From Mycolicibacterium goodii (GTDB taxonomy: Bacteria; Actinomycetota; Actinomycetes; Mycobacteriales; Mycobacteriaceae), in contig NZ_CP012150.1 of the NCBI RefSeq assembly GCF_001187505.1, positions 124,001-188,000 of the forward strand: a DNA stretch of 64,000 bases, written 5' to 3'. The notes beneath the pieces were generated by a model. The model was given only the letters and a program-made list of their open reading frames with translations. It was not told where the DNA came from and ran no database searches. Shown here one piece after another: positions 20,114 to 30,047 of this stretch (positions within the stretch are counted from its first letter, which is position 1; every line of letters starts with the position of its first letter). The position numbers and the translations under genes are program-made.

Positions 20114-20224
20114 TGGACGGCTCCTTCGGTTGTTAAGTCACCGCGGTTGTTAACACCGCAGCAGCTTCACTGGTGTGCTAATCCGACGATGGCACACGAC
20201 ATATCCGCAGGTCCACCCGTTTCC

Positions 20225-20326
20225 TTTGCCAATTTTGGCGAAACCTCCGCGTTAACTTGCGAAGATTGTGAAGAAATATGATGGCTGTACCGGTTCAGAA
20301 GCTACCGACGAGTAGCGAATTTTCGC
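20225..20326. promoter_or_regulatory. icl promoter region with RamB-like boxes
   Basis: TTTGCCAATTTTGGCGAAA (20225-20243) resembles TTTGCCAATATTGCGAAA in the ramB promoter at 21290-21307. A second palindrome, GCGAATTTTCGC, is at 20315-20326, and ACTTGCGAAG lies between them. The 248-bp gap contains no other gene-like feature. RamB of corynebacteria and mycobacteria binds TTTGC-containing sites at icl and at its own promoter; assignment of these boxes is by eye. Confidence 0.6.
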
Positions 20327-20361
20327 AGGTCAGTACGCCCGTACTGTTAAACGTGATTGAT

Positions 20362-21186
20362 TCAGAGCCAGAACAGGCAGGCGACGGCTTTCGTCTCCTC
20401 GCCGACCGCATATGTGAGGGTTGTAACAGTCCGATCGGTGAGCTCCGGACCGAACTTGTCCGTCGAGCCCGGCGGATGGGTGTGCGCGATGATCTCCAAC
20501 TTGTCGCCCAGAGCGACAGGAGCGTCGTGCTCGATCGTCACGCGCAACGGCTGCTTCAAGAGTTCGGCGTGGGTGTAGAGATAGTCTTCGACCACCGTCC
20601 AGTACACCGAGTTGTTCATGTGGTCGAACAGGTCGATATCGGAGACCCGCACGGGGTACTCCCGGATCTCGTCGGCGTCCTCGCGGCTGCCCGCCTTCAG
20701 ATAGGCCTTCCAGCGCAGCCGGTCCACGTCGGTGGTGCGTCGCAATCCCGCCAGGAAGTCGTCGGAGATCCGCGCCGGGCCCTGGGTCTCCCGGTTGATG
20801 TTGATCCAGAACGCCTCGGACTCGACCAGGCCACCCTTGCGGCCATCGATGCGAACCCGCATCTCACACCACCGGTTGGAGGTGCCCGAGCACCAGCGGC
20901 GCATCCGCAGGATGTCCTGGAACTCGATCGGCCGGATCAGGTCGATCATGGTTCGCCGCACGATCCACAGCGGGTGGGTTTCCTCGTAACCCAACTCGCG
21001 CAGCTGATCGGATCCGATGTCCTGAATATGCCGGCACGCGGCGTCGAACCGCAGCCGACCCACGCGGTCGATGTCGCCGACCCGCAACGGCCACTGCCGG
21101 TCGAAGACGTCGGGATGCGGGTCCGGTACGGGCATCATCGTCTTTGCCAAACCCGTGTTCACAGTGCCTTTTGTGCTGCCCGTCAT
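20362..21186 (-). CDS. Acyl-ACP thioesterase-like protein (Rv0466-like)
   Basis: A 274-residue protein with two hot-dog domains of the plant FatA/bacterial acyl-ACP thioesterase type. The first has RVGDIDRVGRLRFDAACRHI and the second has VRVSDIDLFDHMNNSVYWTV, where the DxxxHxNN pattern carries the usual catalytic Asn and His region. It would release fatty acids from acyl carrier protein in the cytosol. It lies upstream of icl on the same strand and is divergent from ramB, so the RamB boxes at 21290-21322 could affect it as well. ATG at 21186; an in-frame alternative is MMPVPDP. Confidence 0.8.
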   Translation of the reverse strand: MTGSTKGTVNTGLAKTMMPVPDPHPDVFDRQWPLRVGDIDRVGRLRFDAACRHIQDIGSDQLRELGYEETHPLWIVRRTMIDLIRPIEFQDILRMRRWCSGTSNRWCEMRVRIDGRKGGLVESEAFWININRETQGPARISDDFLAGLRRTTDVDRLRWKAYLKAGSREDADEIREYPVRVSDIDLFDHMNNSVYWTVVEDYLYTHAELLKQPLRVTIEHDAPVALGDKLEIIAHTHPPGSTDKFGPELTDRTVTTLTYAVGEETKAVACLFWL

Positions 21187-21289
21187 GTCTCGTCTTCCCT
21201 GGTTCCTTCGCCGGCCCGCGGCCGCTGGGCAGGCGATCCCATACTGCCAGAGCGGCCCCGGGCACTGCTCCGATCAGCGCGGACGCGGA

Positions 21290-21322
21290 TTTGCCAATAT
21301 TGCGAAAGCCGGCTTTGCAACA
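21290..21322. promoter_or_regulatory. RamB-like boxes upstream of ramB
   Basis: TTTGCCAATATTGCGAAA (21290-21307) is nearly symmetric and matches the box before icl. GGCTTTGCAACA (21311-21322) adds a further TTTGCAA half-site. They sit 18-50 bp upstream of the ramB start and in the divergent thioesterase promoter region. Autoregulation by RamB is known for M. tuberculosis. Confidence 0.6.
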
Positions 21323-21339
21323 CGTTCTACGATGTAGAC

Positions 21340-22758
21340 GTGCCGAAGACGTTCGTCGGTTCGCGGGTGCGACAGCTGCGGAGCGAACGCGGATTCAGCC
21401 AGGCCGCGCTCGCGCAGATGCTCGACATCTCGCCGAGCTACCTCAACCAGATCGAGCACGACGTGCGCCCCCTGACGGTCGCGGTGCTGCTGCGGATCAC
21501 CGAGGTGTTCGGTGTCGACGCCACGTTCTTCTCACCGCAGGACGACACCCGCCTGGTGGCCGAGGTGCGCGAGGTCACCATGGATCGCGACCTCGGGGCC
21601 TCCGACGTCGACCTCACCGAGGTCGCCGACATGGTGGCGTCACATCCGAAGCTGGCGCGCGCGATGGTGAACCTGCACCGGCGCTACCGGTTGGCGACGA
21701 CGCAACTGGCCGCCGCCACCGAGAACCGCTACTCCGACGGCAGCGGCAGCGGCGCCATCACCATGCCGCACGAGGAAGTGCGTGACTACTTCTACGAGCG
21801 CCAGAACTACCTGCACGAACTCGACACCGCCGCAGAGGATCTCACCTCGCGGATGCGCATGCACAGCGGTGATCTGGCGGCCGAGCTGACCAGCAGGCTG
21901 ACCAACGTGCACGGCGTTCGGGTGGTGCGCCGCATCGACCTCGGTGAGACCGTGCTGCACCGCTACGACCCCGCCACCAAGACGCTGGAGATGAGCAATC
22001 ACATCTCGCGCGGGCAGCAGGTGTTCAAGATGGCCGCCGAGTTGGCGTACCTGGAGTTCGGTGACCTGATCGACAAACTGGTCGACGAGGGCAGGTTCAC
22101 CAGCGACGAGTCACGCACCCTGGCGCGGCTCGGCCTGGCCAACTACTTCGCCGCGGCAACGGTGCTGCCGTACCGGCAGTTTCACGATGTCGCCGAGAAA
22201 TTCCGCTACGACATCGAGCGGCTTTCGGCGTTCTACCAGGTGAGCTATGAGACCATCGGGCACCGGCTCTCCACGCTGCAGCGGCCGTCGATGCGCGGCG
22301 TGCCGTTCTCGTTCGTCCGCGTCGACCGCGCGGGCAACATGTCGAAACGACAGTCCGCCACCGGTTTTCACTTCTCTTCGTCGGGCGGCACCTGCCCGCT
22401 GTGGAACGTCTACGAGACATTCGCCTACCCCGGCAAGATCCTGGTCCAGATCGCCCAGATGCCCGACGGTAGGCACTACATGTGGGTCGCGCGCACCGTG
22501 GAGCGTCGCGCATCGCGCTACGGCCAGCCCGGAAAGACCTTCGCGATCGGCCTGGGATGCGAACTGCGCCACGCCCATCGGCTCGTCTACTCCGAAGGCC
22601 TCGACCTGTCGGGCAACGTGAGCACCCCGATCGGCTCGGGGTGCCGCGTGTGCGAACGCGACAACTGCCCGCAGCGCGCCTTCCCCGCGCTCGGCAAGGC
22701 GCTCGACCTCGACGAGCACCGCTCGACGGTCTCGCCGTACCTGGTCAAGCCGACCTGA
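21340..22758 (+). CDS. ramB: RamB, regulator of acetate metabolism
   Basis: Transcription factor that controls icl and its own gene according to carbon source. 472 residues from the GTG at 21340. The N-terminal HTH_3 has SRVRQLRSERGFSQAALAQM and LDISPSYLNQIEHDVRPLTV. An IrrE-like (DUF955) segment in the middle has GQQVFKMAAELAYLEFGDLI, but without the HExxH zinc motif. The C-terminal short-chain fatty acyl regulator domain carries the Cys pattern CRVCERDNCPQRAFP. The longer open frame beginning at 20278 overlaps the thioesterase and has no coding look. Confidence 0.93.
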   Translation: MPKTFVGSRVRQLRSERGFSQAALAQMLDISPSYLNQIEHDVRPLTVAVLLRITEVFGVDATFFSPQDDTRLVAEVREVTMDRDLGASDVDLTEVADMVASHPKLARAMVNLHRRYRLATTQLAAATENRYSDGSGSGAITMPHEEVRDYFYERQNYLHELDTAAEDLTSRMRMHSGDLAAELTSRLTNVHGVRVVRRIDLGETVLHRYDPATKTLEMSNHISRGQQVFKMAAELAYLEFGDLIDKLVDEGRFTSDESRTLARLGLANYFAAATVLPYRQFHDVAEKFRYDIERLSAFYQVSYETIGHRLSTLQRPSMRGVPFSFVRVDRAGNMSKRQSATGFHFSSSGGTCPLWNVYETFAYPGKILVQIAQMPDGRHYMWVARTVERRASRYGQPGKTFAIGLGCELRHAHRLVYSEGLDLSGNVSTPIGSGCRVCERDNCPQRAFPALGKALDLDEHRSTVSPYLVKPT

Positions 22759-22803
22759 GCACGGCGCCGCGGCGGTACCCGCGCATTCCCTAGACTCGCG
22801 AAG

Positions 22804-23364
22804 GTGACCCGCAACGATCAGACCGAGCCCGCCCGCATTCCGTCCACCCGCAGCCTGCGTGAACTCGGGCCGATCGGCTGGATCGCGGCCCGTGCGGGGG
22901 CACGGACGATCCGGGCGCCGCGCTTTCACCTGTTCGACACCATCGGCCAGCACAAGCTGCTGTTCCTGGCGTTCCTGCCGTACTCGGGTGCGTTGCTGAA
23001 CTGGGGCAAGCTGCCCAAGCGCGACACCGAACTGGTGATCCTGCGGGTGGCCCTCCTGCGCGACAGCACCTACGAACTGCAGCAGCACCGCCGGCTGGCC
23101 CGCACCCGCGGTCTCGACCCCGAGACCCAGGCCAGGATCTTCGCGGGCCCCGACGCCGAGGGCCTGACCGATCGCCAGCGCACGCTGATCACCGCGACCG
23201 ACGAGTTCGTCGTCACCCGGTCGATGTCACCGGAGACCTGGGCCGCGCTGTCGACCTACCTCAACCGGGCGCAGCTCATCGAATTCTGCCTGCTGGCAGC
23301 GCATTACGACGGTCTTGCGGCCACGATGGCGACACTGCGCATCCCGCTGGACTTCCCGGACTGA
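22804..23364 (+). CDS. Carboxymuconolactone decarboxylase-family protein (Rv0464c-like)
   Basis: A 186-residue AhpD/CMD-fold protein. The core is KRDTELVILRVALLRDSTYE, then LQQHRRLARTRGL. The CxxC redox pair of AhpD is absent, and only one Cys is seen, in LIEFCLLAAHYD. That makes a peroxidase role unlikely, so it is either a CMD-type enzyme or an orphan. GTG start at 22804, 45 bp after ramB. It is convergent with the small membrane gene, with 6 bp between the stops. Confidence 0.78.
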   Translation: MTRNDQTEPARIPSTRSLRELGPIGWIAARAGARTIRAPRFHLFDTIGQHKLLFLAFLPYSGALLNWGKLPKRDTELVILRVALLRDSTYELQQHRRLARTRGLDPETQARIFAGPDAEGLTDRQRTLITATDEFVVTRSMSPETWAALSTYLNRAQLIEFCLLAAHYDGLAATMATLRIPLDFPD

Positions 23365-23370
23365 GCGAAT

Positions 23371-23640
23371 CTACAGGTACGTCACGCCCAGCAGGGTCAG
23401 CGAGAACAGCACAGGCGACACCGGCAGGCCCCACAGGAACGCCGCCCACGCCCGGGACCGCTGCTGGTATCGGCGCCAGCCCAGCCAGGCCGCCGCGACA
23501 CCGCCCACCAATGACAGCGCGGCGACCACCAGCACCCATCGGGTGACCCGCGAGCTGTCGGTGGCCAACGTGATGGCGGCCAGCCACAAGATGTGGCCGG
23601 CCACCAAACCGGCTATGCCGGAGATGATCTCGTTTCTCAA
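23371..23640 (-). CDS. Small membrane protein coupled to lpdC (Rv0463-like)
   Basis: 89 residues from the TTG at 23640, which overlaps the lpdC stop as TTGA, so translation is coupled. Three hydrophobic helices are visible: [40 protein letters not shown] and [20 protein letters not shown]. No known domain. The position directly after lpdC matches Rv0463. A longer open frame starting inside lpdC is rejected. Confidence 0.7.
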   Translation of the reverse strand: MRNEIISGIAGLVAGHILWLAAITLATDSSRVTRWVLVVAALSLVGGVAAAWLGWRRYQQRSRAWAAFLWGLPVSPVLFSLTLLGVTYL

Positions 23641-25031
23641 AAGTTGATCATGTGGCCGGCCAGGCCGTGGAAGCATTCCTGCAACGCCTCCGACAACGTC
23701 GGGTGGGTGTGCACGTTGCGGGTGAGTTCGTTGACGGTCAGGTCCCACTTCTGGGCCAGGGTCAGCTCAGGCAGCAACTCGGAGACGTCGGGGCCGATGA
23801 GGTGCCCGCCGAGCAGTTCGCCGTACTTGCTGTCGGCGATGAGCTTGACGAACCCGGTCGGATCGGCCAGACCGTGCGCCTTGCCGTTTGCGGTGAACGG
23901 GAACTTCGCCACCTTCACGTCGTAGCCCTCCTCGCGCGCCTGCTCCTCGGTGAGCCCGAAGCTCGCGACCTGCGGCTGGCAGAACGTGGCGCGCGGCATC
24001 ATCCGGTAATCGCCGAGCGGCAGCGTCTCGGCGCCGGCGATGGTTTCAGCCGCGACCACGCCCTGGGCCTCGGCGACGTGGGCGAGCTGCAGCTTGCCGG
24101 TGACATCGCCGATGGCGTAGATGTGCGGCACGTTGGTGCACATGTAGTCGTCGATGCCGATGGCCTTGCGGTCGGTGAGCTCGACGCCGGCCTTCTCCAG
24201 GCCGTAGCCCTCGACGTTGGGCGCGAACCCGATGGCCTGCAGCACCTTGTCGGCCTTGAGTTCCTCGCTCTTGCCGTCCTTGCTGACGGTGACCTTCACG
24301 GTCGAGCCGTCGTCCGAGATCCCCTCGACCTTGGTGCCGGTGAGGATCTTCACGCCCAGCTTCTTGTACTGCTTCTCGATCTCCTTGGAGACCTCGGCGT
24401 CCTCGTTGGGCAGCGCGCGGGGCAGGAACTCCACGATCGTGACGTCGACGCCGTAGTTCTTCAGGACGTAGGCGAACTCCATGCCGATCGCGCCGGCACC
24501 GGCGATGATGATCGAGCCGGGCAGCTCACGCGAGAGGATCTGGGTCTCGTAGGTGACCACGTTGTCCGACAGTGACGTGCCGGGCACCAGGCGGGTGCTG
24601 CTGCCGGTCGCGATGATCGCGTTGGCGAACTCGACGGTCTCGGTGCCGCCGTCGTTGAGGGCGACCTCCAGGCTGTTGGGACCGGTGAACTTCCCGTAGC
24701 CGTGGATCTCGGTGATCTTGTTCTTCTTCATCAGGAAGTGCACGCCCGCCACGCGGCCGTCGGCGACCTTGCGGCTGCGGTCGAACGCCGCGCCGTAGTC
24801 GAACGTCGCCTCACCACTGATGCCGAAGGTCTTGGCTTCCTTGTTGAAGAGGTGGGCGAGCTCGGCGTTGCGCAGCAACGCCTTGGACGGGATGCACCCG
24901 ACATTGAGACACACGCCGCCCCAGTACTTGGGTTCAACGATTGCGGTATTCAGTCCCAGCTGGGCAGCACGGATGGCCGCGACGTATCCACCGGGTCCGG
25001 CTCCAAGAACGACAACGTCAAAGTGGGTCAC
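23637..25031 (-). CDS. lpdC: LpdC, dihydrolipoamide dehydrogenase
   Basis: E3 subunit of the pyruvate and branched-chain keto acid dehydrogenase complexes and, in M. tuberculosis, part of a peroxynitrite reductase with AhpC/D. 464 residues. The N-terminal FAD loop is [20 protein letters not shown], the redox disulfide is [13 protein letters not shown], and the NAD loop is [17 protein letters not shown]. The C-terminal active-site His is in [10 protein letters not shown]. The GTG at 25031 begins MTHFDVVV. A hairpin lies upstream. Syntenic with Rv0462. Confidence 0.96.
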   Translation of the reverse strand: MTHFDVVVLGAGPGGYVAAIRAAQLGLNTAIVEPKYWGGVCLNVGCIPSKALLRNAELAHLFNKEAKTFGISGEATFDYGAAFDRSRKVADGRVAGVHFLMKKNKITEIHGYGKFTGPNSLEVALNDGGTETVEFANAIIATGSSTRLVPGTSLSDNVVTYETQILSRELPGSIIIAGAGAIGMEFAYVLKNYGVDVTIVEFLPRALPNEDAEVSKEIEKQYKKLGVKILTGTKVEGISDDGSTVKVTVSKDGKSEELKADKVLQAIGFAPNVEGYGLEKAGVELTDRKAIGIDDYMCTNVPHIYAIGDVTGKLQLAHVAEAQGVVAAETIAGAETLPLGDYRMMPRATFCQPQVASFGLTEEQAREEGYDVKVAKFPFTANGKAHGLADPTGFVKLIADSKYGELLGGHLIGPDVSELLPELTLAQKWDLTVNELTRNVHTHPTLSEALQECFHGLAGHMINF

Positions 25032-25069
25032 GCTCCCACCCTAGTGGGCCGCGCAATGGCACCACGGGG

Positions 25070-25117
25070 GACGGGTGCAACCGGCCCGTACCTCACACGC
25101 CGGGACAGGCACCCGTC
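25070..25117. terminator. 9-bp inverted repeat between DUF779 gene and lpdC
   Basis: GACGGGTGC (25070-25078) and GCACCCGTC (25109-25117) pair perfectly around 30 nt, part of which can form an inner CCCG/CGGG stem. It follows the DUF779 stop on the minus strand by 6 bp and precedes lpdC by 39 bp. A terminator for the aldehyde dehydrogenase operon is most likely; an lpdC regulatory site is possible. Confidence 0.4.
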
Positions 25118-25122
25118 GGGCG

Positions 25123-25599
25123 TCAGCGCCCCGGCACCGGGCAGGCGTCCTCGGCCTCGGCGACGATGCGGGTCTCGATGTGGACCGGGCGGGCACCCTC
25201 GGCGTACTGCGCGCCGGTGATGGGCGGCTGGGCGGCGAGTTGCTCGTTCTCGTCGTCGCTGAACGCGCGGCCCCGCGACAGGAACCGCATGCCCTCGGGC
25301 GCTTCGAGGCTGAAGCCCCCGCCGCGGCCCGGCACCACGTCGATCACCAGCTGGGTGTGTTTCCACGCCTCGAACTGCGGCCCGGAGATCCACACCGGGA
25401 CACCGTCGCCGACGTCGAGCACCCCGAGCAGGACGTCGCGGTCACCGACGATGAAGTCGCCCTCGGGGTAACACATCGGTGACGACCCGTCACAGCAGCC
25501 GCCGGATTGATGAAACATCAATGCGCCGTGCGTCTTCTGCAACCGCGCCAGCAGATCGGCGGCCGCCGCGGTGATCAGGGCCCTCGACGGGGTGCTCAT
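25123..25599 (-). CDS. DUF779 protein (Rv0459-like), aldehyde dehydrogenase partner
   Basis: A 158-residue protein with a Cys/Gly-rich segment GALMFHQSGGCCDGSSPMCY near residues 25-44. Further on it has GDRDVLLGVLDVGDGVPVWI and SGPQFEAWKHTQLVIDVVPG. DUF779 genes usually sit next to AcoD-type aldehyde dehydrogenases, as here, where the dehydrogenase gene ends 33 bp upstream on the same strand. The three Cys residues suggest metal or redox chemistry, but no function is proven. The ATG at 25599 begins MSTPSRALI. Confidence 0.85.
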   Translation of the reverse strand: MSTPSRALITAAAADLLARLQKTHGALMFHQSGGCCDGSSPMCYPEGDFIVGDRDVLLGVLDVGDGVPVWISGPQFEAWKHTQLVIDVVPGRGGGFSLEAPEGMRFLSRGRAFSDDENEQLAAQPPITGAQYAEGARPVHIETRIVAEAEDACPVPGR

Positions 25600-25632
25600 A
25601 TCGTTCTCCAGTTCTCCCGTGTCAGCGCAGGC

Positions 25633-27156
<1,524 letters not shown>

Positions 27157-27226
27157 CTCGACTCCTCCGATACCTCCGAACCGGTGTTACGCAGCTCACA
27201 TTACGCGCGCAGGCCACAATGTGTGG

Positions 27227-29242
27227 GTGGCTGACGACGACCCCCATCTCTGGCTCGAGGACATCACCGGCGACGACGCGCTGGAGTGGGTGCGCGCCCA
27301 CAACGAACCGACGCTCGAAGCGCTCGGCGGTGACCGGTTCGAGGCGATCCGCAGCGAGTTGCTGGAAATCCTCGACACCGACGCGCGCATCCCGTACGTG
27401 CGCCGCCGCGGCGAGTACCTCTACAACTTCTGGCGCGACGAGGCCAACCCGAAAGGCGTGTGGCGACGCACGACGTTGCAGAGCTACCGCACCGACGACC
27501 CGGAGTGGGACGTCATCATCGACGTCGACGAACTGGCCCGCGCCGACGACGAGAACTGGGTGTGGTCGGGCGCGGAGGTCATCGAACCCGAGTACAGCCT
27601 GGCGCTGATCAGCCTGTCCCGCGGCGGCGCCGACGCCGTGGTGACCCGCGAATTCGACATGCGGACACGTGAATTCGTCACCGACGGCTTCTACCTACCG
27701 GAGGCGAAGTCCTCGGCGTCCTGGGAGGACGAGGACACGCTGCTGGTGTGCACCGACTTCGGTGCCGGTTCGATGACCGAGTCGGGCTATCCCCGGATCG
27801 CCAAGCGCTGGCGGCGCGGCGAGCCGCTCGACAACGCCGAAACCGTGTACGAGGCCGAGCCGACCGACATCCGCGTCATCGCCGGCGTCGACCGCACACC
27901 CGGCTATGAGCACACACGTCTGGGCCGCTACACCGACTTCTACAACCGCATCCGCTACGAGGTGCGCGACGGCGAACTGGTGCTGATCGACGTCCCGACG
28001 GACTCGACGCTGTCGCTGCACCGGGAGTGGATGCTGATCGCCCTGCGCACCGAGTGGCAGTTGGGTGACGTGACCTATCCGGCGGGCTCGCTGCTGGCCA
28101 CCACGTTCGACGAATACCTCTCGGGTGCACGGGATCTCACGATCGTCTACGCACCGGACGCACACAGCTGCCTGTCGAGCTTCAGCTGGACCAAGGACAA
28201 GCTGATCCTGGTGACGCTGCGTGACGTCGTCAGCCACATCGAGATCGTCACCCCGGGCACCTGGGAGCGTCGCGACGCCCCCGACATCCCGCCGGTGGCG
28301 TCCACCGTCGTCGTCGATGCCGACCACCTCGGCGACGAGGTGTTCTACGACTCAAGCGGATTCACCAGCCCGTCGCGGCTGCTGCACGGCACGGCGGGCG
28401 GTCCGCTGGTGCAGCTGAAATCCGCACCCGCGTTCTTCGATGCCGACGGCATCGAGGTCGAGCAGTTCTTCGCGACGTCCGAGGACGGCACGCAGGTGCC
28501 GTACTTCGTGGTGGGCCGGCGTCCCGAACCCGCGCCGACATACCTCTACGGTTACGGCGGATTCCAGAGTTCGCAGACCCCGGGCTATGGCGGCGGGATC
28601 GGCCGCGCGTGGTTGTCGCGCGGAGGCACGTTCGTACAGGCCAACATTCGCGGCGGCGGCGAGTACGGACCACAGTGGCACACCCAGGCCATGCGCGAGA
28701 ACCGGCACCTGGTGTACGAGGATTTCGCGGCCATCGCGGCCGACCTCGTACGCCGCGGAATCACCACCGTCGAGCAACTCGGGGCGTCCGGCGGCAGCAA
28801 CGGCGGCCTGCTCATGGGTGTCATGCTCACGCGCTACCCGGAGTTGTTCGGCGCCCTGGTGTGCAGCGTGCCACTGCTGGACATGAAGCGGTTCCACCTG
28901 CTGCTCGCCGGTGCGTCCTGGGTGGCCGAGTACGGCAATCCCGACGATCCGGCGGACTGGGAGTTCATCTCGAAATACTCTCCATACCAGAACATCTCGG
29001 CGGATGTCAGCTACCCGCCGATTCTGATCACGACGTCCACCCGCGACGACCGCGTACATCCTGGGCACGCCAGGAAGATGACGGCCGCGCTGGAGGACGC
29101 TGGGCACCGGGTGTACTACTACGAGAACATCGAGGGCGGACACGGCGGTGCGGCCGACAACAAGCAGGCCGCGTTCAAGGGTGCGCTGACGTATGAGTTC
29201 CTGTGGCGCGCGCTCACCGGAGGTCTGCCGACAGTCAGGTGA
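27227..29242 (+). CDS. Prolyl oligopeptidase-family serine peptidase (Rv0457c-like)
   Basis: A 671-residue S9A peptidase. The N-terminal propeller begins VADDDPHLWLEDITGDDALE, and the C-terminal alpha/beta-hydrolase domain holds the triad: Ser near 524 in GASGGSNGGLLMG, Asp near 607 in TRDDRVHPGHA and His near 639 in EGGHGGAADNK. No signal peptide, so cytosolic. It cleaves short proline-containing peptides in known relatives. GTG start at 27227. The last 8 bp overlap the convergent aldolase gene. The 70-bp upstream gap with TTACGC repeated twice serves both this gene and the aldehyde dehydrogenase. Confidence 0.9.
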   Translation: MADDDPHLWLEDITGDDALEWVRAHNEPTLEALGGDRFEAIRSELLEILDTDARIPYVRRRGEYLYNFWRDEANPKGVWRRTTLQSYRTDDPEWDVIIDVDELARADDENWVWSGAEVIEPEYSLALISLSRGGADAVVTREFDMRTREFVTDGFYLPEAKSSASWEDEDTLLVCTDFGAGSMTESGYPRIAKRWRRGEPLDNAETVYEAEPTDIRVIAGVDRTPGYEHTRLGRYTDFYNRIRYEVRDGELVLIDVPTDSTLSLHREWMLIALRTEWQLGDVTYPAGSLLATTFDEYLSGARDLTIVYAPDAHSCLSSFSWTKDKLILVTLRDVVSHIEIVTPGTWERRDAPDIPPVASTVVVDADHLGDEVFYDSSGFTSPSRLLHGTAGGPLVQLKSAPAFFDADGIEVEQFFATSEDGTQVPYFVVGRRPEPAPTYLYGYGGFQSSQTPGYGGGIGRAWLSRGGTFVQANIRGGGEYGPQWHTQAMRENRHLVYEDFAAIAADLVRRGITTVEQLGASGGSNGGLLMGVMLTRYPELFGALVCSVPLLDMKRFHLLLAGASWVAEYGNPDDPADWEFISKYSPYQNISADVSYPPILITTSTRDDRVHPGHARKMTAALEDAGHRVYYYENIEGGHGGAADNKQAAFKGALTYEFLWRALTGGLPTVR

Positions 29243-30047
29243 TGAGCTCCTCGGCGACCTCGGCTGCTCGACGGCGCAGGGCGGCGGTGAGCGCCAGCAC
29301 GTCGGTACCTGCCGGATCGTGGGCGATCCGGTCCCGCAGGACCGCCATGTGGCCGCGCCGCAACTCGGTGTTGACATTGAACTTCACCACGCCGAGCTGC
29401 TGCGCCCGGCGACGGTCCTCGGCCGGGAGGCCGGAGGTGCCGTGCAGCGACACGGCCACCGGCAGCTCCTCGACGATGCGGGCCAGCCGCGGCCAATCAA
29501 GCTGCGGGCGTTGGCGATAGGAGCCGTGCACATTGCCGACCGCGACGGCCAGGCAGTCCACGCCGGTGTTCGACACGAATCGGCGCGCCGCGTCGGGATC
29601 GGTCAGGGCGCCCGCCTCCACAGCGAGGTCGATGTCCTCGTCACCCTCGACGCGGCCCAGCTCGGCCTCGACGGCTGCGTCGAACGGTTCGGCGAGCGCA
29701 ACCGCACGCTCCACGAACCGGGCATTGGCCGCGTCGTCCAGGTGTGAACCGTCGGCCATGACAGCACCTGCGCCGAGGTCGAGCGCATGACGGATGCGCT
29801 CGAGGTCGGCGCAGTGGTCGAGCTGAACCCAGGCGGGGACCCGAGCCTGCTGCGCGACGGCGACCAGCGCCGTCACCAGCCGCGCACCTGCGGCATCGCG
29901 CATCGCGGCATCGGAGACCAACAGGATCACCGGCCTGCTCACGGTCTCGGCGGCTTCCAGTACGCCGACGGCGGTCTCCAGCGTGTAGCAGGTGAAGGCG
30001 GGCAACGGGTTTCGCGTCGCGCGGGCCGCGGTCAGTGCGGCCTTCAT
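29235..30047 (-). CDS. Class II (FbaA/KbaY-type) aldolase
   Basis: A 270-residue zinc-dependent TIM-barrel aldolase. It has VPAWVQLDHCADLERIRHAL with the zinc-region His, AVMADGSHLDDAANAR, FDAAVEAELGRVEG, AVAVGNVHGSYR with a further His, and VSLHGTSGLPAEDRRRAQQL ending in GVVKFNVNTELR. These follow the order in fructose- and tagatose-bisphosphate aldolases. The expected substrate is a phosphorylated sugar or sugar acid made by the kinase encoded just upstream, with ATGA start/stop overlap. It is the last gene of a five-gene acid-sugar cassette. The exact substrate is unknown. Confidence 0.85.
   Translation of the reverse strand: MKAALTAARATRNPLPAFTCYTLETAVGVLEAAETVSRPVILLVSDAAMRDAAGARLVTALVAVAQQARVPAWVQLDHCADLERIRHALDLGAGAVMADGSHLDDAANARFVERAVALAEPFDAAVEAELGRVEGDEDIDLAVEAGALTDPDAARRFVSNTGVDCLAVAVGNVHGSYRQRPQLDWPRLARIVEELPVAVSLHGTSGLPAEDRRRAQQLGVVKFNVNTELRRGHMAVLRDRIAHDPAGTDVLALTAALRRRAAEVAEELIT

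Noticed and set aside
20278..21339. N-terminal extension of ramB by 354 codons
   Set aside because: It covers the antisense of the thioesterase and the RamB boxes; the HTH begins right after GTG 21340, the normal length.
22804..23364. AhpD-type peroxidase role for the carboxymuconolactone decarboxylase-like protein
   Set aside because: The CxxC redox pair is missing.
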